64,000 nucleotides of DNA from Podospora pseudoanserina. Taxonomy: Eukaryota > Ascomycota > Sordariomycetes > Sordariales > Podosporaceae. This document shows, piece by piece, positions 61,051 through 64,000 of the stretch. The stretch lies in assembly GCF_035222485.1 (NCBI RefSeq), contig NC_085924.1, positions 248,001-312,000 of the forward strand, read 5' to 3'. The translations under genes were made by a program, and so were the position numbers. The notes under the pieces were generated by a model. The model had not been told where the DNA came from, ran no database searches, and saw only the letters and a program-made list of their open reading frames with translations. Numbering within the stretch: position 1 is the stretch's first letter; each line of letters opens with the position of its first letter.

Positions 61051-62771
61051 ACCCTTGATCGTCAGACTGCATGTACACAGAGGCTTGACCCTTCATAGCT
61101 GGGTAGCCAGTCAGAGTGTATCGCTGAAATCTGTATTCAGTGCTGGGAACGGACGTACGCCGCTGCTGTACAAACCGCTGACTTTCGGCGGTATTATGGA
61201 TCCAGGAATCTGGCACAGCTCAACCCGAAACAGACTATGCCATATTACAGTGAAGTTGCGAATAGCCTCGTGGTCGTGTGGCCGCTTGTGATGGTTGGGA
61301 TGGGTTATCTGTGAGCCCAAAGACCGCGTGCTGCAGCATATCCGTATGGATAGCTCGGGTCATGACCCAGTAAAATCCACATGCTCCGACTTAGAACAAC
61401 CTTTGTGTGTTTTGGTTGTTCGAGGTCAACATATGCATCGTGACTCTCTGACCGTGCCATATGCCTCCTTCAAAGAATGTAAGCCTCAAACTAGCGGTGA
61501 CAAAGCTTCCGGGCGGTGTGCCATATGCTAAACAATAAAATAGACAAGCATGCTAGTCGTCGGTTGTACGTTTGACTTGGCTGCATCTTGAGAGCCTCGA
61601 CTGGTTGAGGGGTTCCCAAAGTCTAAATCAACTAAACTCCGCCCAAGTTTCGTAATGACTCGGGGTTCCGGCAAGGGGTGTTCGGTGTACAGATTGAGTC
61701 AAGAGCCCACCGAGGTTACCAAAAACGGTATGTAGGTAGTGCGAGTGGGACAACACCTGCTGCTTCTAATTTCTGGGTTGACAGATGTCAGGCACGCAAC
61801 ACCTCGTACTTCTCGCATTTCAGGTTGCTTGCACCTCCTCGCACTGCTGCACGTCTTGAACATCTCCCTGTGATGAGCGGTAAGTTTTGCTCCTGAATCA
61901 GCTTCCACTTCGGTCTTAAACTGCAGATCCAAGCTCATTTCTCCGCCGGCACATGGAAAAGCGTTTCTTGGTATCTGGTCAGCGGCTGTAGATGAATCTT
62001 TCAAACTCCGGGCAGCGGTGGTGTAACCTTCCCAGTGGTGGGCCGTATGTCTCAAATCAACGGTAACAACGCAGTCGTAATTGCTGCATTTGATCTGCTC
62101 AGCCTCCTTGGTCCGGGTCCGGATAACACCGTCCACTTCCACATTTGGTGCTGACCACCTCACCCAAACTCGGAAGCTGATATTTGGTGTATAGACTGCA
62201 GTGCGACCGAGAATTTGTTTTCCCAGCTGTTTGTGGGCTCATTCGCGCGTTCGTACTATGGGACCTAATGAAGCCATTGTGTTTCAAATACCCAGATCCC
62301 GGCCCCCCGAGTATAACTGTCCTACGTGGATGCATAGCTAGGTAGGCAGGCATGCATGCTGGTACTTTAAGGCACATAGGATTAACCCTTGCAGGCTGGT
62401 ACCCAACGATCGACAAGATCGAATGGTGGATTCTCAATGTACAGTACGATTCCCAGGGCTGAGGTGGTGACAGGCCGTTCCCGTCCCTCGTGGCGACAGC
62501 TAAAGGTAGGGATGCACAAAGCCGGGAAGTGTGCGACCGACTTGGACCCGCGATGATGGCTGTGGGGGTCCTGGACCTGGGACAACGTACATGCGGGCAG
62601 GCCCCGTATGCCTGCAGTATTGTTGATCGTCATGTTGTATGGTATAATAGCTTGAGAGTCTCCCATCCACATGCATGGCTGTTGCTGGGTGTTGTCAATT
62701 CCTGGAAAGTGATCAGCGTGCCAGCCTACTAAATTTCCCGGTGCCAGACCTATACCTCAGCAAACCAAACA
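61051..62771. other. Intergenic, 1.7 kb
   Basis: Upstream region of the AflR-like regulator. Open frames up to 154 codons are interrupted and noise-like on both strands. No gene supported; the length would allow an extended promoter. Confidence 0.5.
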
Positions 62772-64000
62772 ATGTTTGGAACATTAAACGTAGCGCATGA
62801 TGTTCGGCAACAGACACCGTTAAAGTTTGTGGAGAACAAAGATCTATCATCGGCACTGAGCCGAAACAGTCGAGAGAAACCTCATGTCTCCTGTGAGTTT
62901 TGCAGGTCGAGAAAAGTATGTGGAGCACCCCCCTGTCGATCCCGATGAAGTATTGAGGCTCACAGAGTTATGCAGGTTCGATGCAGTGGTCAGCCCTCGG
63001 GTTGTAATCGATGCCAGGCTGTAGGAACCCAATGCAGGTACCCTCCGCGTGAGCCACGACGGAAGAACCGAGCCGGAACTGGCGGTGACAAGACTGGCAC
63101 CAGCACCCAGTCCCAAAAGCCAAAGTCAGATTCAAAGCCGTCGAATGAGCAGAATCAGGGTCTAAAGTTCAGCAAACGTGGAACATCTGAAGAGGGAGAC
63201 GGGTCAGCGCCAGGAGTCGACCCGCAACTTTTGGATCAAGAGATGAAGAGTAATAGTTACTGGTACCAAGAGTTTGGCGGTCATGGTCTGGCTACTCCCA
63301 TCTCACTGCACTCTGGTGAAGAACAAGGCAGTAATGACAGACTGGACGACTGGTTGGACACCAACGGCATTTTGGAGTCAGAATTTCCCTCGATCCCGGG
63401 AAGGGTGGACGATTTCCACCATTTCAATACCGACATGCTGAACTTTGGCACTGTGGATAGTGGGAATGACAATTATTTCGATGGTGAGTTGTTCCTTCGT
63501 CTTGTCTGCCATCGCCTCGTCGTTAGCATAAAAGTTCTGACCGATCTGTGCAGCCCTCAAACAATCAGCACCTACAACTCCGGCTCTTGTGAACTTCCCG
63601 GATCACATGGTCCTGTTCGAGGCCTCGGCCTCAATTCCTGAAAGAAATCCATCCAACAAGAATGCTTCCAACCACCAGGAAACGCTCAGGCATCTATCAC
63701 CATTGTCATCATGCCCATCGAGCCACAATCCTGCCACCCCATTGACTGCCGAAGATACACAGATGGCGAATATGGCCGAGTTATCCGCGACGAGCGGCTC
63801 GTGTGGTTGTCTCCAGCTCGCAGCATGTCTCCTTGAGGAGCTGGGTACAAAAGCGGCAGCAGGAGACTGTGACCGTGTTCGGATGGATGTCTTGTTGGGC
63901 GACTTCCGCGATGCACTCACACAATGCACTGACATTCTTGATTGCGAGCGCTGTGTTGAGGCACGGGAAATCAACATGCTCTTGGCCATGTCTGCAAAAT
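62772..64000 (+). CDS. AflR-like Zn2Cys6 transcription factor (3' end outside window)
   Basis: Model join(62772..62915,62976..63483,63554..>64000), at least 365 aa. The first intron splits the zinc cluster: exon 1 ends with SCEFCRSRK and exon 2 starts VRCSGQPSGCNRCQAVGTQC, together C-x2-C-x6-C-x6-C-x2-C-x6-C, followed by a basic linker PPREPRRKNR. Exon 3 has the AFLR-type C-terminal domain (CGCLQLAACLLEELG, then FRDALTQCTDILDCERC). Regulators of this type control aromatic polyketide and related clusters by binding TCG/CGA half-sites. Starting at the second-exon Met would lose half of the zinc cluster. The frame is still open at the last base. Confidence 0.88.

Overview
The window looks like nuclear DNA of a filamentous ascomycete, most likely a Sordariomycete. 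Genes carry one to seven short introns (about 45-90 nt) with GTAAGT- or GTATGT-like donors and CTAAC/CTGAC-like branch sites. The gene set includes CWH43, UTP6, a SWI1-type ARID protein, eIF3e, a DMATS prenyltransferase and an AflR-like Zn2Cys6 regulator. Exon boundaries were worked out by hand from splice signals and reading phase; most multi-exon models close exactly in frame, but none is confirmed by transcripts.

Left part (1-29.3 kb): an accessory, metabolism-rich region. A cyanovirin-N-like lectin and an unrecognised 241-aa protein come first, then two side-by-side decayed copies of an unrecognised gene family (2.2-4.3 kb). Next come a DMATS-type aromatic prenyltransferase, a GNAT acetyltransferase, an FMN-dependent luciferase-like monooxygenase, an intron-containing tRNA-Thr(CGT), an UNC93-like MFS protein, a Baeyer-Villiger-type FAD monooxygenase, a Dal5-like MFS transporter, a secreted DUF8021-like protein, a GH72-like enzyme with a transmembrane anchor, an MDR oxidoreductase, a second luciferase-like monooxygenase, a monocarboxylate-type MFS transporter and an EgtD/EasF-like SAM methyltransferase. 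No PKS, NRPS or terpene cyclase is present. The last transporter and methyltransferase are bracketed by two arrays of the same degenerate 21-bp tandem repeat.

Middle part (30.4-50 kb): mostly conserved housekeeping genes. These are CWH43 (GPI-lipid remodelling), UTP6 (18S rRNA processing), an EVE-domain nuclear protein, a 4.5-kb stretch with no convincing gene, the SWI1-like chromatin remodeller subunit, mitochondrial ribosomal protein mL49 and eIF3e. After eIF3e lie two small, paralogous, intron-split Cys/His-rich genes (53 and 85 aa) that simple ORF calling does not show.

Right part (50-64 kb): a nucleoside-phosphorylase-type fragment, then what appears to be the left flank of a secondary-metabolite cluster. 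It holds a secreted epoxide-hydrolase-like protein whose nucleophile Asp is replaced by Ala, an AsnB-type amidotransferase divergently paired with a P450 that has an N-terminal extension, a membrane cytochrome b5 (with a GC-AG intron), a RidA-like deaminase, an NAD-dependent epimerase/reductase and an AflR-like regulator cut by the window end. A core synthase would have to lie beyond base 64000. No intact transposon, retroelement or CRISPR array was recognised.
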